DNA of 64,000 nt from Metallyticus violacea (lineage: Eukaryota; Arthropoda; Insecta; Mantodea; Metallyticidae). Shown piece by piece: positions 1 to 12,758 of this stretch (the first letter of the stretch is position 1; the number at the start of each line of letters is the position of its first letter). The notes beneath the pieces were generated by a model. It worked only from the letters and a program-made list of their open reading frames with translations, ran no database searches and had not been told where the DNA came from. The position numbers were made by a program, and so were the translations under genes. The DNA lies in contig CM060842.1 of NCBI GenBank assembly GCA_030762175.1, forward strand, positions 69,639,501 through 69,703,500, in the 5' to 3' direction.

Positions 1-762
1 ATACTATCGTTTATTTAAATATATAATAAACCTTAGTTAAAAACTATTTATGTTGCTGTTAATTTCATCATAGTCATTGCATTTCTATTTTCAGTTTTCT
101 TATTACAGACATATAGCTGTACAGAATCTTGGGATGCTGACAGGGTATGGTGCCACATTTTCTAAACCCAAACTAAAATTCCATTCTCTGAACAGCTCAA
201 TATGTTTTACTCAGTACCCTTCTTCACATATTTTCAGTTCTGTTTTGCCAGAACAATATTATAGAAGATAATTTTTACATTCTGTACATATTTATTTTTA
301 GGTTCAGTTAATTTTTTTCCTACTAAATGTAGTGTTTTCTGAGATAAATGAAACTAAAAAGTAACAAATGAAACTTTTTAATTTCCTCTTAATTATTATA
401 TTGCTTATATAAGCTAAGTTCCACAGTCTACCAAGCTTGAAACTACCCCGTAGTTAATGTGCATGCATTTATGTAAGCTATGCGAGTTACCTGTTGCGCA
501 AATCCTCAAGTAACCTACCTGTTACTGAACACAGTCTATAAGTTAAGGGAAATGATTTACAAGCTAACCAGTTAAGAGGTAAGAATTTGAAATGCTATAT
601 GTTGTTGAACTCGGTTGATTATTTTGGTATTCAAAATGCTGTCAAAGCCACATGAAGGCTTTGCTTACCATTAAGATGGACAGGATTATAGACGCTATAC
701 CTGTGGTCAAATCAGAAGCATGTAAAAGTGCGTTGAACACTCTCTGGTACGAAATTCTAGCG
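1..762. other. A+T-rich sequence, nothing recognised
   Basis: No coding region, repeat family shared with the rest of the window, or RNA gene is visible. The only frame of note (77-271, 64 codons) has no family resemblance and low-complexity composition, so I treat it as chance. Confidence 0.5.
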
Positions 763-768
763 CCTTGT

Positions 769-1079
769 TATATATATATTTTTTTTTGATTGATTTATTT
801 ATGGACGCTCTTTAACAGCTCAGGTCATCAGCGTCCCATTCAACTCGGGGCGTGAAACGGCCGACAAATTTTGCTCAGAGGCCTCTCTTTCAGGCTTGAG
901 GTTCTTTTTCGTGCCGTAAATGTACAACACGGGACCCACGGCTTTACTTCCCTTCCGAAGGAAGCCATACTTAGGATTTTTACGCCCCGAAAAAATCCAT
1001 CGGTCCTGGCCGGGTTCGAACCCGCGATCTTCGGTTTAGGAGGCAAGTATGGTAACCACTACACCACCAGGACCGACAA
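769..1079 (-). mobile_element. SINE family A, near full-length copy
   Basis: Read on the minus strand, this begins with a tRNA-like head: acceptor-stem-like ends GGTCCTGG and CCAGGACC, an A-box-like TGGTGTAGTGG, and a B-box GGTTCGAACCC at about 1012-1022. It runs through a body ending GAGCGTCCATAAATAAATC and an A-rich tail (781-800 on the plus strand). Six members of this family occur in the window, so the consensus is clear. A short direct repeat CCTTGT flanks it at 763-768 and 1080-1085, consistent with a target-site duplication. Such elements are transcribed by RNA polymerase III from the internal boxes and mobilised in trans by a LINE (known for the class). It encodes no protein; open frames across it on both strands are artefacts. 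Confidence 0.93.
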
Positions 1080-1085
1080 CCTTGT

Positions 1086-3740
1086 AATAAATTTTGTAAA
1101 GTATATATATGATGGGGATGTTATGATTGTTTGATTTAATGGAAATTGGTTTTGATGGATTGATCTTTGGATTAATAATAATCGGGATGGATTGAGTAAT
1201 GCGGACCGCTAATGCATGGACCAGCTGCTAGTTGCAAGTAGGAATAGCTATCATTCATGTAGATGTGCTGATTTCCTAGTATTTATATTAAGGGAAAGAG
1301 GGGAGTGGGTAGCTGGGATGATAGAAGACGCTTCGTGAGTTAAATTGTAACCACAGTTTACTCTTAATTGATTCCTACTGACTACGTGCATTACTGCATG
1401 TTAATAAAAAGGGTAACGTCAGATTGTTAGCTCACATTTATCTTAGCAACTGTATGTTACACACCAATATCGAAAGTCGCTTTATATGTACAATATAAAT
1501 GAAAAATAAAATAACATAATGAACACTGTAAGTGAAATAACAATAGCAAGATAAGCAGAAAAAGGATAAAACACTTAGAAAGTCACAGGTTTTATATTGC
1601 AACCGTGTTAGACACTCGTAATCACAAAATTGAACTTCACTTGAGATCCCTTACTCTTGCGTATGAATTTTGTCTATAATATATTCTCTCCATAATCTGC
1701 TATTGTGAGATTAAAAACCCTAGTGGACTTGTGATCATATTTTGCTCCTTCCAATTCGTTCATCCAATATGGCGCTAATTTCATTCAAAGACGCTTTATG
1801 AGACCTAAAACATATATCAAATGTTAACGTTGGAACAAATAGAAATATACATTTCAGTGGCCCCTGTTCCTTAGTAGTTTCATGCTACAATACCATTATT
1901 TTTTATCTTCAAGACCCAAGAAAAATGTAGAAATTTCAAATTCTTATAATTTAGTCACACATAGTTTGTTCTTTCCACTACGGTTGTATCATCAAAATGC
2001 AATCACAAGAGTTGATTCATTTTGATACTTTTGTAATGACTTTCTTTATATTAAATTAGAGAGTGCATGATCTTCTTTAAGTCTTCTTTAAATTACACAG
2101 ATGTACTCTAAGCGCAAACTTAGTCATTCTCGTTTTTGTGTTCATTTTTATTTCTGTCAATTTTATTGATTTGTTGCATTTTTGTAGTTTATTTGGCTTT
2201 AGAATTATAAACAGTGACTACTACTATAAATTGTTTATATGCTTTAATGCAACACTCTGTTAACCTTTCCAATATAGGTCTAATATAAAAAATGATTGTA
2301 CAGTTGATCTTTGTGAATGTTATATAATACTGTAACATTGCTTTGCGCTCCATCTGTCACCATGGTAGTTATTTCCTATGTTGTGAAATTGACATTCAGG
2401 CATTTCTTCGTTTGCCCACATATCCATAAAGATGTTACGTATACATTTAATATTTTTATAAAAGCTTTTTGATGTTTTAATCTGACTTTGTTGCTCTATA
2501 AAATGTCCTAAACTTTACTCTTTACAACTGCTGCAGTTTTAGTTTTCAAGCTCTCTGACTCGATATTTGGTGAACTCTCCGTTTCCATTTAATTCACATG
2601 GAATTTCTGTTACTTTCCGAGAAAGTTCTAATCTATAGCTAATAGTGCCACAAATATGTTGCATTCCTTTAAATTAATCAATTTTATCAACGTTCTTAAT
2701 AGGCTGCCAAAATGTTAAGTCCTTCATGCATTTAGAAAATTACATTTTTAATATTTCACTAAGGAATGCCCTGCTCGAATTATTGATAAGTGGCTTTTTA
2801 TTATGTTTTATAATTTCGCGACAATTAATTGTTCTTATCCTTTAAGCAGCCATAAGCACAACAACACTGTAATTTCTGCTTATCTTGGTAGGCTGATTGT
2901 AATCCTCAGTGAGCTGAATATTTTTATCCTGATAGTTTAACATACGACAGCAGCAAGAGTACACAGTTTGAAAAGAGTAAAATATGTATAAAGAGTAAAA
3001 ATGTAGACACTTTCAAATGAATTCGCTTTTGAGCAGTGAATAGTCCAAAGTGAAGATTAAAACCTTCTGTAGGTTTACACCACCAATATTAGGGAGGATA
3101 AGAGGAACATAACTTGGAGATCGATGAAATAATACGGATTTTCCTCAACCTGACACTAAAATAAAACTGTTAGCGGTTCCCATCACTTGGGATGGTCTGA
3201 CGCCTAACTGGGATACTGCAGGCCGAGCACATGTGCTGGAGTAGTTGCCTATACAGAAAGCCTGTGGCATCTTCTTAGTTCTATCATTGCACGGTATTGG
3301 CACAGCATGCTTAGCTATTAAGAAGAGAATGTATTTAACCACTGATTGAGAGTGTTTAAAAATTCCGTATGGTATGAGTGTTTCGAACAAAAACAGATAA
3401 CTCAATTTGAATATTTTACACTAATAATTAATTGCTGTGTGCAATCCTGTCAGTGGCTATGAGTTCAGAACCGACTTAAGTATTTGCCATAAGATTCCAA
3501 ACTATTCGATTATATATAACCTAGCTAATACGGATGTTATGATTACGGAAAGTATAAAATATGAGCGAATGTGAAGAGTATTCACTGAGCAGACCCTGAA
3601 TGATTCCACATTCTTTTTAAAAATCGCTTTCACTTTACGCCTATCGCAAAGAACTCGAAAGTACGCGTAAAGTAAAAGTCATACATTATTTTGTGATACT
3701 ACATGTATGAGCCAGTGGACTAGAAGAATATTTTCATGAG
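1086..3740. other. A+T-rich sequence, nothing recognised
   Basis: Uniformly A+T-rich with dense stops. A slightly more G+C-rich patch at 3165-3260 carries an 86-codon minus-strand frame (3145-3405) that resembles no family I know. No shared repeat is visible. Confidence 0.45.
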
Positions 3741-3746
3741 TACAAT

Positions 3747-3765
3747 ACATACATAATAATGAGTA

Positions 3766-3799
<34 letters not shown>

Positions 3800-3815
3800 T
3801 ACATAATAATGAGTA
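3747..3815. repeat. (TAA)n microsatellite bounded by a 19-bp direct repeat
   Basis: The 19-mer ACATACATAATAATGAGTA is present at 3747-3765 and again at 3797-3815, with a (TAA)n run (about 3766-3796) between. The duplication offset is 50 bp, so slippage or unequal exchange across the microsatellite is the likely cause (inference). Confidence 0.85.
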
Positions 3816-4707
3816 CAATAAATGAGCAGGTTTGAGCCCATTTGTCCTTTTCCTGGATGAGGCTCAGTTCTATCTCAAAAGACCTGCAAATTCATAAACA
3901 AGAATCGATATTCATTCAAGAGGTCCCACCTCATAAAGTGAAAGATAGATCTGATTTGTTTTAAGGAAGAAGTTAATGCTATTAGTTAATATAATTTTGC
4001 TCTTTTGCAATAAAATATAGCCCAGTATAAGTAGTTCATATTAAACTAGAAGAATTTTTTACACTTTCCAGATGGAATTATTTTTAGGACAATGTCAAGG
4101 TAAAAATAATGATCAACTCAGATTAATTGTTGAAGCAAATATATGTCAAACTATTTGAGAACTTCTAAGCAACCCAGGCTTACACCCTCAACTGTTTTAA
4201 TTACTTGAATTAAGTAGGATAAGTGAAAAAAATGATAGCTTTGAATTAAAAGCTTAGAAGGTTTAAGGTGTGTTTTTCGCTGCTTTTGCACAACTAAAGG
4301 TATCACTTTTGCATCAAATTGTAATCTGTGATGAAGAGTGATAACCGGAAACTCTTGGTACAAAGACTGAATCTCTTGAAACATCCAAACATCGTAAAAC
4401 CAAAATCAAATATTGGGCGAAAAGTCGCTTTGCTCAATATTCGTTCTTAGGTTTCACTCTTGCACATATAAACAGTGTCATAATTGGAACGAACCAACAG
4501 CTCGTGTGTAAGTAGCGGATTGGTAACATAGTGTATCCAGGTGCCTTCATTTTGAACATCCTATCCTATCTGTTGATAGGAAAAGGAAACACTTAAATTT
4601 GAAAATACGCTTAGTATCATAATCATCCTTGTCTATTAATAATTTTAAAAGCAAAAGTTAATATAATCTGAAAAATGTTATTATAGTCTCATTTAAAATG
4701 TTATATA

Positions 4708-5231
4708 CAGGATGTTTTGAAAATACTTTTACAAATTTTGATGGCGGGTTCCTCACACCAAAACAGGAAAAAAACCATATAAAATTTGTCCGCAAATCCT
4801 TAGTTTTTGAGTTATTAATGAAAATTTACCAAAAGAAGAAAAATAACATATCCATATAATCATATTCTTTATTTTTAGAGTTACTAATGAAACGTGTTTC
4901 AAGATACAATCTAACAACTTAAGTTCGTAACCGAAAAAAATTAATTTTATTTAAGTAATGGATTGATGTTATCGATTCAAGTTTGCTAACGCACTGGGCT
5001 CATCAGTATATGTATACGTATATGACAAAATACTATTCGCAAAATGCAGCAATAGCACTGTTGAAGTTTAATCTTTTATTTGAGTTGGTAATAACTCCAT
5101 TAAAGGTGTGATAGAAATAGTCATTTTAACTTCGATATAAACTTTCATTAATAACTCAAAAACTAAAGATTTTCTAACTTTTAGGAGGAACCCGCTACCA
5201 AAGTTTGTAAAAGCATTTTCGAAACATCCTG
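4708..5231. mobile_element. MITE/foldback element with long inverted repeats
   Basis: The left end (CAGGATGTTTTGAAAATAC, then ACAAATTTTGATGGCGGGTTCCTC) is mirrored by the right end, whose reverse complement reads CAGGATGTTTCGAAAATGC, then ACAAACTTTGGTAGCGGGTTCCTC. The arms also share TTAGTTTTTGAGTTATTAATGAAA (4800-4825 against 5138-5163), so they extend about 100 bp with small indels. TA abuts both ends (4706-4707 and 5232-5233), as for Tc1/mariner-type insertion. The 524-bp length and lack of a transposase frame make it a non-autonomous element. The superfamily assignment is inference from the TA flank. Confidence 0.8.
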
Positions 5232-5355
5232 TATTATTGTCAGTATGTATCGGAAATACTGACTGACAACACTTTGATAGGAAGTGGTACGAACGCTCTT
5301 TTCGGGGCATGTTCTTTTTATTGCAAAATATTACTTACTAATGTTAAGTAATATT

Positions 5356-5483
5356 TTTGTTTATTTAAGAACTTCCCTTACATCTCTCGTCTTTAGCGTC
5401 CTGTTCAATTCAGGGCGTGAAATAACAAATTGTGCTCAGAGATTTCTTCTTTCAGACTGCAGGTTCTTTTGCGTGTATTAAAT
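5356..5483 (-). mobile_element. SINE family A, degraded 3' fragment
   Basis: Matches the 3' half of family A on the minus strand: GGGCGTGAAA, TGTGCTCAGAGA and AGGTTCTTTTGCGTG are recognisable between diverged stretches. The tRNA-like head is missing beyond about 5483. More diverged than the other copies, so probably older. Overlapping short frames at 5284-5481 are artefacts of the repeat. Confidence 0.75.
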
Positions 5484-5489
5484 CTAGGA

Positions 5490-6300
5490 TTTAGACAACA
5501 ACATTATTATGTTTTGTGGTGAGTTTACTTTTCATTTTACTGACGATTCTCGTGATGTTAAGACCCCTATGGATGATGTTACTGTAGACAGTAAACTCTG
5601 TTTCACATCTAATTATTTATGTTTAAATGCTGTTAAGACACAGAAACGTTTATTTAGCTTAACGGACTCTAGTAACAGTACTGTTGTAAAACTATTGAAA
5701 ACTACATATATAGTAAATGGTCTTAGGCACCACATATTGTGACTAGTGTAAAACTTTCTCGATTAATAAATATATGTACTATGTCACTTGAGGAATCTTA
5801 TTTCTAGTCCTCGTGTGAAGAATGCTTATTACGGATTCATTAATAGTATTTTAGTTTTTGGAATAAGACTGTTGGATAATGATTGTGCACTATTGAGAGT
5901 TTTATTAATTCAAAATTTGGCAGTGTGTACGTAAATTGGCTGTAGTGGCCATAGATGTAGTTTTGTAAATGAAGGAAGTTTGGCTTTATATAGTATATTA
6001 TTGCTTATTGTAAGTTAGAAGCGAGCTAAGTGTGTCCGTCACTAGAAGCGATATACATAGTAACAACTTGAGAAATAATCACGTAAATAATGCTAAAAAG
6101 CATGGGCTAGCAAAACTAAAATACTGGTATAAATCAATTGCCTTTCCTTCTTTGATAAACTTCCATGTGACACCCATACAGTTACTCTGGTAAAAGTTCC
6201 AACTTTTCTACATATATGCATTTTTAGCTCTCTCATCTTTTTAAAATGTAATCCATTGTCTGCATTGTACAAGGCTATTTAACATCTATGAAATTTTATT
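5490..6300. other. A+T-rich sequence with one unrecognised 77-codon frame
   Basis: A plus-strand frame at 5509-5742 starts directly with ATG and ends in TGA. Its product contains no motif I recognise and no splice or family context supports it. The rest of the interval is featureless. Confidence 0.3.
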
Positions 6301-6308
6301 AATGTTAA

Positions 6309-6310
<2 letters not shown>

Positions 6311-6359
<49 letters not shown>
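6311..6359. repeat. (TAA)n microsatellite
   Basis: About 16 uninterrupted TAA units. Confidence 0.95.
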
Positions 6360-8340
6360 GTTGTAACTTAGGGGGCTAGCTGTTCAGGAAAGTGATGGTA
6401 GAGACAGACTCCAGTATGCCATGCCAACTATGTGTTGTAAAGGAGACAAGTCCCCAATCTGAATTGTGATTACAAATGATAACCCTGATGGGCCCTTACC
6501 TTTTAGGAATCTGTAGTAGTATTGCTGAGGGTGTACGTCGACAGTCGTCCTCCAAAGACTTTAGGCAGAAGACGAAGACCAAAGGCAAGAGACCCCAAGC
6601 CGTAGCTCGTTTCCTCTTATATCATTTTACTATTGTCTAGAGGGTCTATACATTGTGACAAAAAACTATTCTAAATATGGTGTGCCACCGCCTTAGATTT
6701 AAATTATATTAACCAATGAGAAAGTGCTGTGTAAGTGTTTGTCCCTTTCCTACACTGAGTGGTAGATCCAAGCTCAGCACATTTTTGCTTGTTACCAGGC
6801 AGAGGTTAATGTCAATATAAAATACCGTGTAAGCAGCGTCTGAAGTGATTGATCACAACACTGACATTCCCTAATGTACTCACGTTAACACGAAGTATGA
6901 AATATAAATCCAAACAAATTTAGCTTCCAAAAATGTTAATTTGCTATACCCCTCAGTAAGTACATGCGACAGTATTTGGCTAAACTTGCTAACTGTGCAG
7001 TGATTCGATTCACGCTAGTTCACTGCATCATTACTTCGATTATGTCGCGTTATTCCACGTTCCTAACACATACTTTTTAAATGTTCATGTTCACACATTA
7101 TCGGTGACTTTATAGATAGGCAATGCTTGCAATAGTTCTTTCAGAGTTGTAGTATTTAGAAAATGTCCGAACGCTCTGTCCTTAAATTGAACCTTTCCCG
7201 CTGTCGTCAGTAAACGTTGGAGCATTCTAATAGAGTAAAGTTAAGTTGGTAAGCTCTTATCCCATAATGTGTAATAAATTTACAATTTTTTGTAGCACTT
7301 ACATAAACAATAATAAAGGTTCCGAAGCATAAAGAGTTGTTTACCCATTATAGGGTGATTCATGTATACATGCTAGTGTATTATAAATCTTTCATTTCTC
7401 TTTTCGTATGTTATAATTCCATGTATTTTATTTTAAATGATGCCCTAACTGCTTTTAAATTTGTTACCTACGTTGACTGTAAGAATAGAAGAAGAAAAAT
7501 AAAGTAGCAATATTACACACTATAAACGCCTCCTCAAATAGTCCGAAGTTCGAGAGCATAAGTTAGGAGTAGCTTAATTTTGTCTTCATACTGTAAAACA
7601 CGCCCTTTTTGCCATGATACCTGTTCCAGAGCCACTTGACTCACGAGTGGTAGGGCCTAAGGCGACTTATTTTTATTTTATATACTGTATATAAATTGCG
7701 AGGTCAAATCAATAAGGCTAACGGCTTTATAAAAAAAAGCAATGGGATGAAAAAAGGGCCCAAGATAACGGGACTTGACGTTTTATTTGCGCAAGAAATA
7801 TAACCTAGGGTAAAAGTAAGGCAGAAACTGAACATGTAACGGGGTCATTAACATACTTTCCGCTAGTTACAGAAGAATCTTACATAAAGTTAGAATACTT
7901 GTCAGTAGAGTATTAATACGGATATAGCTAGGTAGGTGATTTTTCTTTGTGCAAAAGCGACATAATGAAGTGAATGTTAAGTGCTTATAGACCCCTTAAC
8001 ACCTCTTTATGAATGCGCTGCTTCACATCTTGTCTTGGGTTTTGTCTACTAGATTTCTGGAAACGGGTTCACCAGGTACTGAGTTTGTACAGCTAAACTA
8101 CTGAAAATCAGCTAGAGGTAAAACGTTTTACTTACTCTAAGAGCAGCTTAATAATGATCGTTTTTCCATTAGGAATTGATTTTCTTGGTCTCTTTACGAA
8201 CTTTTATGTATTACACCGATTTTTGAAGTTATTTTAATGTTACAGTATTATTCGATATGCTAAAAAATAAACAAACCGTTAGCTGTTATTTTACACTTTT
8301 ACGTTTTAACACGTAATTAATACCTCACATTCTTGTTATT
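6360..8340. other. Unassigned sequence
   Basis: A G+C-richer segment at 6362-6620 gives no recognisable translation and no match to repeats in this window. The remainder is A+T-rich with no visible feature. Confidence 0.4.
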
Positions 8341-8349
8341 TGCTAAATG

Positions 8350-8355
<6 letters not shown>

Positions 8356-8382
<27 letters not shown>
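8356..8382. repeat. (AT)n microsatellite
   Basis: An uninterrupted TA dinucleotide run of about 13 units. Confidence 0.95.
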
Positions 8383-8386
<4 letters not shown>

Positions 8387-8737
8387 TTGTACCGAAATGT
8401 TCATGGATAAAGAAATATACCGTTATAAAATTGTAAAACACGTTTCTACTTTGCGGAAACACGTATATACATTCCCATTAGAATTCACCCTAATATAAAG
8501 TATGTATATAAATAATATAAACGCAAGTTTAACTAATATCAGAAGAGATGCTAACATTAGCGTTACATTTTCTGGTTAACTATCTTTACCTCCCGACACC
8601 GCCCGTTGTTCCTTGCCTAGAACACAATAAATAAGATTTATTAACTGAACAACTCTATAATTGGTTAATGTCGTAACTTTCAGATCAATGTCGTAACGTT
8701 AACCTTATAACTAGGTTGTTAAAGATAATTTGTCAGT

Positions 8738-9081
8738 TATTTTTATTTGGTTTATATACAGAGGCCCTTTAATAGCTCAGGTCATCAGCATTCTATTCGT
8801 CGGTCCTGGTGGTGTAGTAGTTACCATACTTGCCTCCTAAACCCAAAACGCGGTTTTAGGAGCGTCCATAAATAAATCACTCAATTAAAAAGCATTCTAT
8901 TCCATTCAGGGCGTGAAATGGCCAATAAATTTTGCTCAGAGACCTCTTCTTTCGTGTTTTATGTTTTTACCTACCGTAAATCTCCCACGTCTTTACTTTT
9001 CTTTCCAAGGAAGGCATACTTCAGATTTTTACTTGCGAAAAAAATCCATCGACCCTGGCCGGGATTGAACCCGCAATCTTG
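8738..9081 (-). mobile_element. SINE family A, outer copy interrupted by another SINE
   Basis: Two minus-strand segments, about 8738-8798 and 8903-9081, together read as one family A copy: the tail-proximal AGCTCAGGTCATCAGC lies left and GGGCGTGAAATGGCC continues right. The break is exactly filled by a plus-strand copy at 8799-8890. The head is truncated just after the B-box-like region (about 9060-9072), where the sequence departs from consensus at GCACCTATGA. The 64-codon frame at 8918-9112 is a repeat artefact. Confidence 0.85.
8799..8890 (+). mobile_element. Internally deleted SINE family A nested in another copy
   Basis: Starts GTCGGTCCTGGTGGTGTAGT with the tRNA-like head, then jumps after CTCCTAAACCC to the family tail GAGCGTCCATAAATAAATC and ends in A-rich sequence. 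It is 92 bp against about 300 bp for full copies; the B-box and the body are missing. The 12-bp AGCATTCTATTC is duplicated perfectly at 8787-8798 and 8891-8902, a clear target-site duplication. The insertion lies inside an older minus-strand copy, giving relative ages. Confidence 0.93.
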
Positions 9082-9508
9082 CACCTATGATATTTTGTCA
9101 GGTGACGAATAAAGCTCACAATGAGCATCTTATGCAATAAAGCTAGGATATTTCTTTTAAATGATATAAATACAAAGACCGACCTAGGTATAAGAAGCTA
9201 AAACAATAAAACATGTGTTCATTAATTAACTGTATTGAACAGTTTAAGTGAAATCCTTATGCCCTATTTCACCAATTTTAAATTGTTAAGTTTTGTGTTC
9301 ATTATTGCAGACAGAATGCAAGTTATACCTTCAATGTTTTTTGTTTGATAATCGTATAATTTGTGTAATTCTGTGCTAGAATAAGAACAAAAAACGGTTG
9401 TTGAAAGTTGAAAGAGGTATTTTTTTCTGAAAGCACCTGATTTTGAATCAAAATGTGGAATTTATTTTATATTAAGAATAAATTCAATTAGGAATTCATA
9501 TAAATCTA

Positions 9509-10191
9509 CCGTGAGATTATATGAGTTGCGGATCGCGTGAGCGCGGCTAATTATTGGGGAAGTGCAGCCGTCGCAACCGAAAAAAGGTAGATAAGAGTTG
9601 CCGCGAGTAAAGTTAAAACTTTTATTTTTATTTAGTATTCATATATTTACTGAAAGCATAAAATTATACTGTATTTGAAATTGATAATAATCACTAGCAT
9701 ATGTCATGACAAATGTTGAAAATTAGGCCCCTATACGACAGTACATTGTCGGCATTTGCGTAGGATATTCCTGTTATTTTACAAATTTTCTTCCATAAGA
9801 ACACAGCGGTTGCGAACATATTTCTTGTCACTGAGAGCTCCTCTTAAGTTGGCGAACAGTTTCTTTACGTGGAACATGGTTGTCACGATATTTTCTGGCG
9901 AATTGACTTACCACTTCTCTGCAAGGATTCGTTTTTACATACGTATCATACATAACATCATGTGTTTTAAGGCTGTATTTGCACAGTGGCATAACTAACG
10001 GAGAACTATTGGCACACAATTTACATACAATGAAAGTACCGAGTAACACACGAACGTATGAACGCTTCCTGATAAAACCCTCCTCAAACTAATTTCAGGC
10101 TGCTACCTCTACATGCATTATACGGCCTTGACAACTGATTTTCCAGTACACAACCTTGATCCTTTGGGCCGTAACTCAAATAACCTCAGTA
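9509..10191 (+). mobile_element. hAT-like MITE (family C), copy 1
   Basis: One of four copies sharing a 600-700 bp consensus. The left end reads GTGAGATTATATGAGTTGCGG and the right end's reverse complement reads CTGAGGTTATTTGAGTTACGG, so the ends form inverted repeats of about 22 bp. Shared internal landmarks are GCAGCCGTCGCAACC, TTTACTGAAAGCATAAAAT, CAGTACATTG, TTCTTCCATAAGAACACAGC and ACATGCATTATACGGCC. There is no transposase frame; the frames at 9756-9998 and 9828-10049 cover non-coding repeat sequence. CAGTG-type termini suggest the hAT superfamily (inference); an 8-bp target duplication is not clear here. Confidence 0.8.
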
Positions 10192-10396
10192 TAGTATCAT
10201 ATATACGTAGAATACAAATCAAAAAAATTATTAAAATGTCATCGGTTGATATTCTATAACATTCGCTGAAATAGCACATTTATATGTAAAAATTAGGTTC
10301 TCAAATATTAAGAGTTAAAGTTTTTTTTAAAAATGTAGCTCAAGCACAATGTTTCAATTTCAAAACTTTGATGACTTATAAATAAACTGCTGCGTT

Positions 10397-10426
10397 GGAT
10401 CGGATCGGATCGGGTCGGGTCGGGTT
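10397..10426. repeat. Pentanucleotide repeat GGATC/GGGTC
   Basis: Six consecutive 5-bp units: three GGATC, two GGGTC, one GGGTT. The gradual unit change is typical of a short array diverging by point mutation. It is not the insect telomeric TTAGG repeat. Confidence 0.9.
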
Positions 10427-10429
10427 GTT

Positions 10430-12744
10430 TGGGGCGGAAGAGTATACTCCGGTAGGGCTAGCCGTTTTTGCTTACGCCTCCATTAAGACATTGTTTTTCT
10501 TTTCTAGAAATCTTAATATCTTTATACTGTTTTATTATTATATCCTTCGTTAAGTATACTCTTTAATTTGCAAGGATTATTGTTTTGACTGAAACTGCCA
10601 TATTGAATCACTTATAGCATGAAAAATAATGCTAATATGCTTTTATTTATAATTATAACGAGTAGTAGTTTGATAATAAATCAAATTAATTATGTGTCTC
10701 TGTAATTACGTTTCCGTATATATTTTATGCACGTAACTTTTAAACAGGCTTTCCAAAAAAATTAAGATATTGGCTTTTAGCTAATAAAATTTCCCATGGT
10801 GGCTTTTTAGTTAAATATTCTGGTGACTATCATTATTAGTAATTAAATTTTTCAAGAAAATCCTAATCTTGGCAAAAGCTTGCATTTTCCTCATTTGCTA
10901 AACTTTGGCAAACAACTCTTCAGAGCTACATTAAGAAATGAAAGACGGAAGAGTTTCCGGCAGCGATATGAAGAGTTTTAATGAAGAAGAAAGAGAAAGG
11001 TGGTAGTTTCATGTCTGGAGCTTCGAGGAATGGAAATAAAGTTTCAAAGTGGGTACACAACGTGAAAAGGAAATGTTGACCTCCATGTGAATATAAGACC
11101 TAAAATTTTGCTCTTTGGGTCGAATCTGTCTTGGATATGTATTGGCATAATGGTACTTTTCATTATGTTACAAACTTCACGGAAATTCAGGTTGTAATAT
11201 GATCAAAACGATGTGTACAAATACAAAATTACTGCAATATAAACAAATAAAGAATCTGTAATACTACATCCGGTACCTTGTTTCCTACACATGAACTTCT
11301 ATTTCAGAACTTTATTCTTTATTTGAAAAATTACATGTTTGCATTTGTTACATTATTATTGCTCCGATTTGTCTAAATCTAGAAATTAACCAAAAATAAA
11401 AGTGGATTAAAACAGCTAACTGGGTTATTTTTTATTCTGTCCAACTTGAAATTATCTGTCGATATTCCCGTCCAAATACAAACTATCGACAAATATAGAA
11501 AATCATTATTTAACCTTTACTGCCAGTGTGAATAGACCTTTGTGATACTCGATGTGTTCCAACAAGACAAACTATTTAGAATTAATGAAAGGAAAACTGA
11601 TTTCTTCATTGTGTTCAATCGCATACTCTTAGACAAGGCCTAAGAAGTTGCTCTTTCACTGTCTGAAACCGGTTCAAGAGTGTCTACAAATGAACCACAT
11701 CTCTTCCAAAATGAGAGTTAATATTACTACCTGATTTTTTCATGCAACTTAAGAAATGATAAAACGCCGCTAGGTGGATAACAGGATCTACCTCAGCATT
11801 TCTCATTCAGCACTATAGGAATTACGTTTGTCTTTCTAATATCATTCTAATAAATACTACAGGAATTGTAGCACACTGCACCCTTTATTTATTTTTGAAA
11901 ATGTATAAAACGAAAGAAAATTATCCATTTTTAATTTTAAATAAATAATGATCCTATTAAATATTGCCATATGCCTCTTGGTACACAAATGTGTTAAATG
12001 TTACTTATCGATACAACCAAACGCTTTAACATTTCATTCTATCCCCTTTAAACAAAATGGGAATTATTATCAGATTCCTCTTTCCAATTTTTATGAATGC
12101 ATCTTGTTAATAAATCTAAAAAATGTTCTTTATAAAGTCCATTGGGATGCTGGTAATGTATATCGCCTGTTTCAAAACTTTATGGTATTTTACTTTTATT
12201 TCATGTTTTTTTAGTTCTCACACTTCAGTTCAATCAATTGCCATGTGTAGTGTAATGCTGTTTGATAATTTAATCTTTATTATCATTATCTGGGTTTCCT
12301 ATTTGCTTCGTTCATTGTTCGTCATATATTGTCATTCTTTGTTCTATATTAATTGGAAATCTTTCTTGTTTATTAAATTTTTACTAACGGGTGAAATGTA
12401 ATTAAACTGTAAGTAAATGAATCAAGCAAGCAATGATGCACGAAACAAAATAAAAATACTGCAAATTCTGGTGAATCCCTGCGCGTATATTGTACCAAAA
12501 CAAATAAGGAAGACCGAAGAAGAGATCAGACCAATCCCTAGACCCCAACAACGATTCTGATAATTTTTAATTCAATTTTAGGTCACTATTATTTTTCTTA
12601 TCTTAAAGCAGGCAAAATAGTTTAAAATAAGTCTCTTATTACTGGCGGTAAGAATACATCCAAATTATTAGCCAGTTTATGTCACCGGTTTATGGAGGAA
12701 TAGTGAAAAAGAGAAGCATGAATATAAAGGGTAATGTTACGGAG
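10430..12744. other. A+T-rich sequence, nothing recognised
   Basis: Two overlapping T-rich frames (11948-12214 and 12123-12401) encode Phe/Ile/Tyr-rich peptides expected from T-rich sequence. No family, repeat or RNA is visible. Confidence 0.45.
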
Positions 12745-12758
12745 ACGAGTATTAGTGT

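Noticed and set aside
10397..10426. Telomere-like repeat
   Set aside because: Units are GGATC/GGGTC, not TTAGG, and only six units are present.
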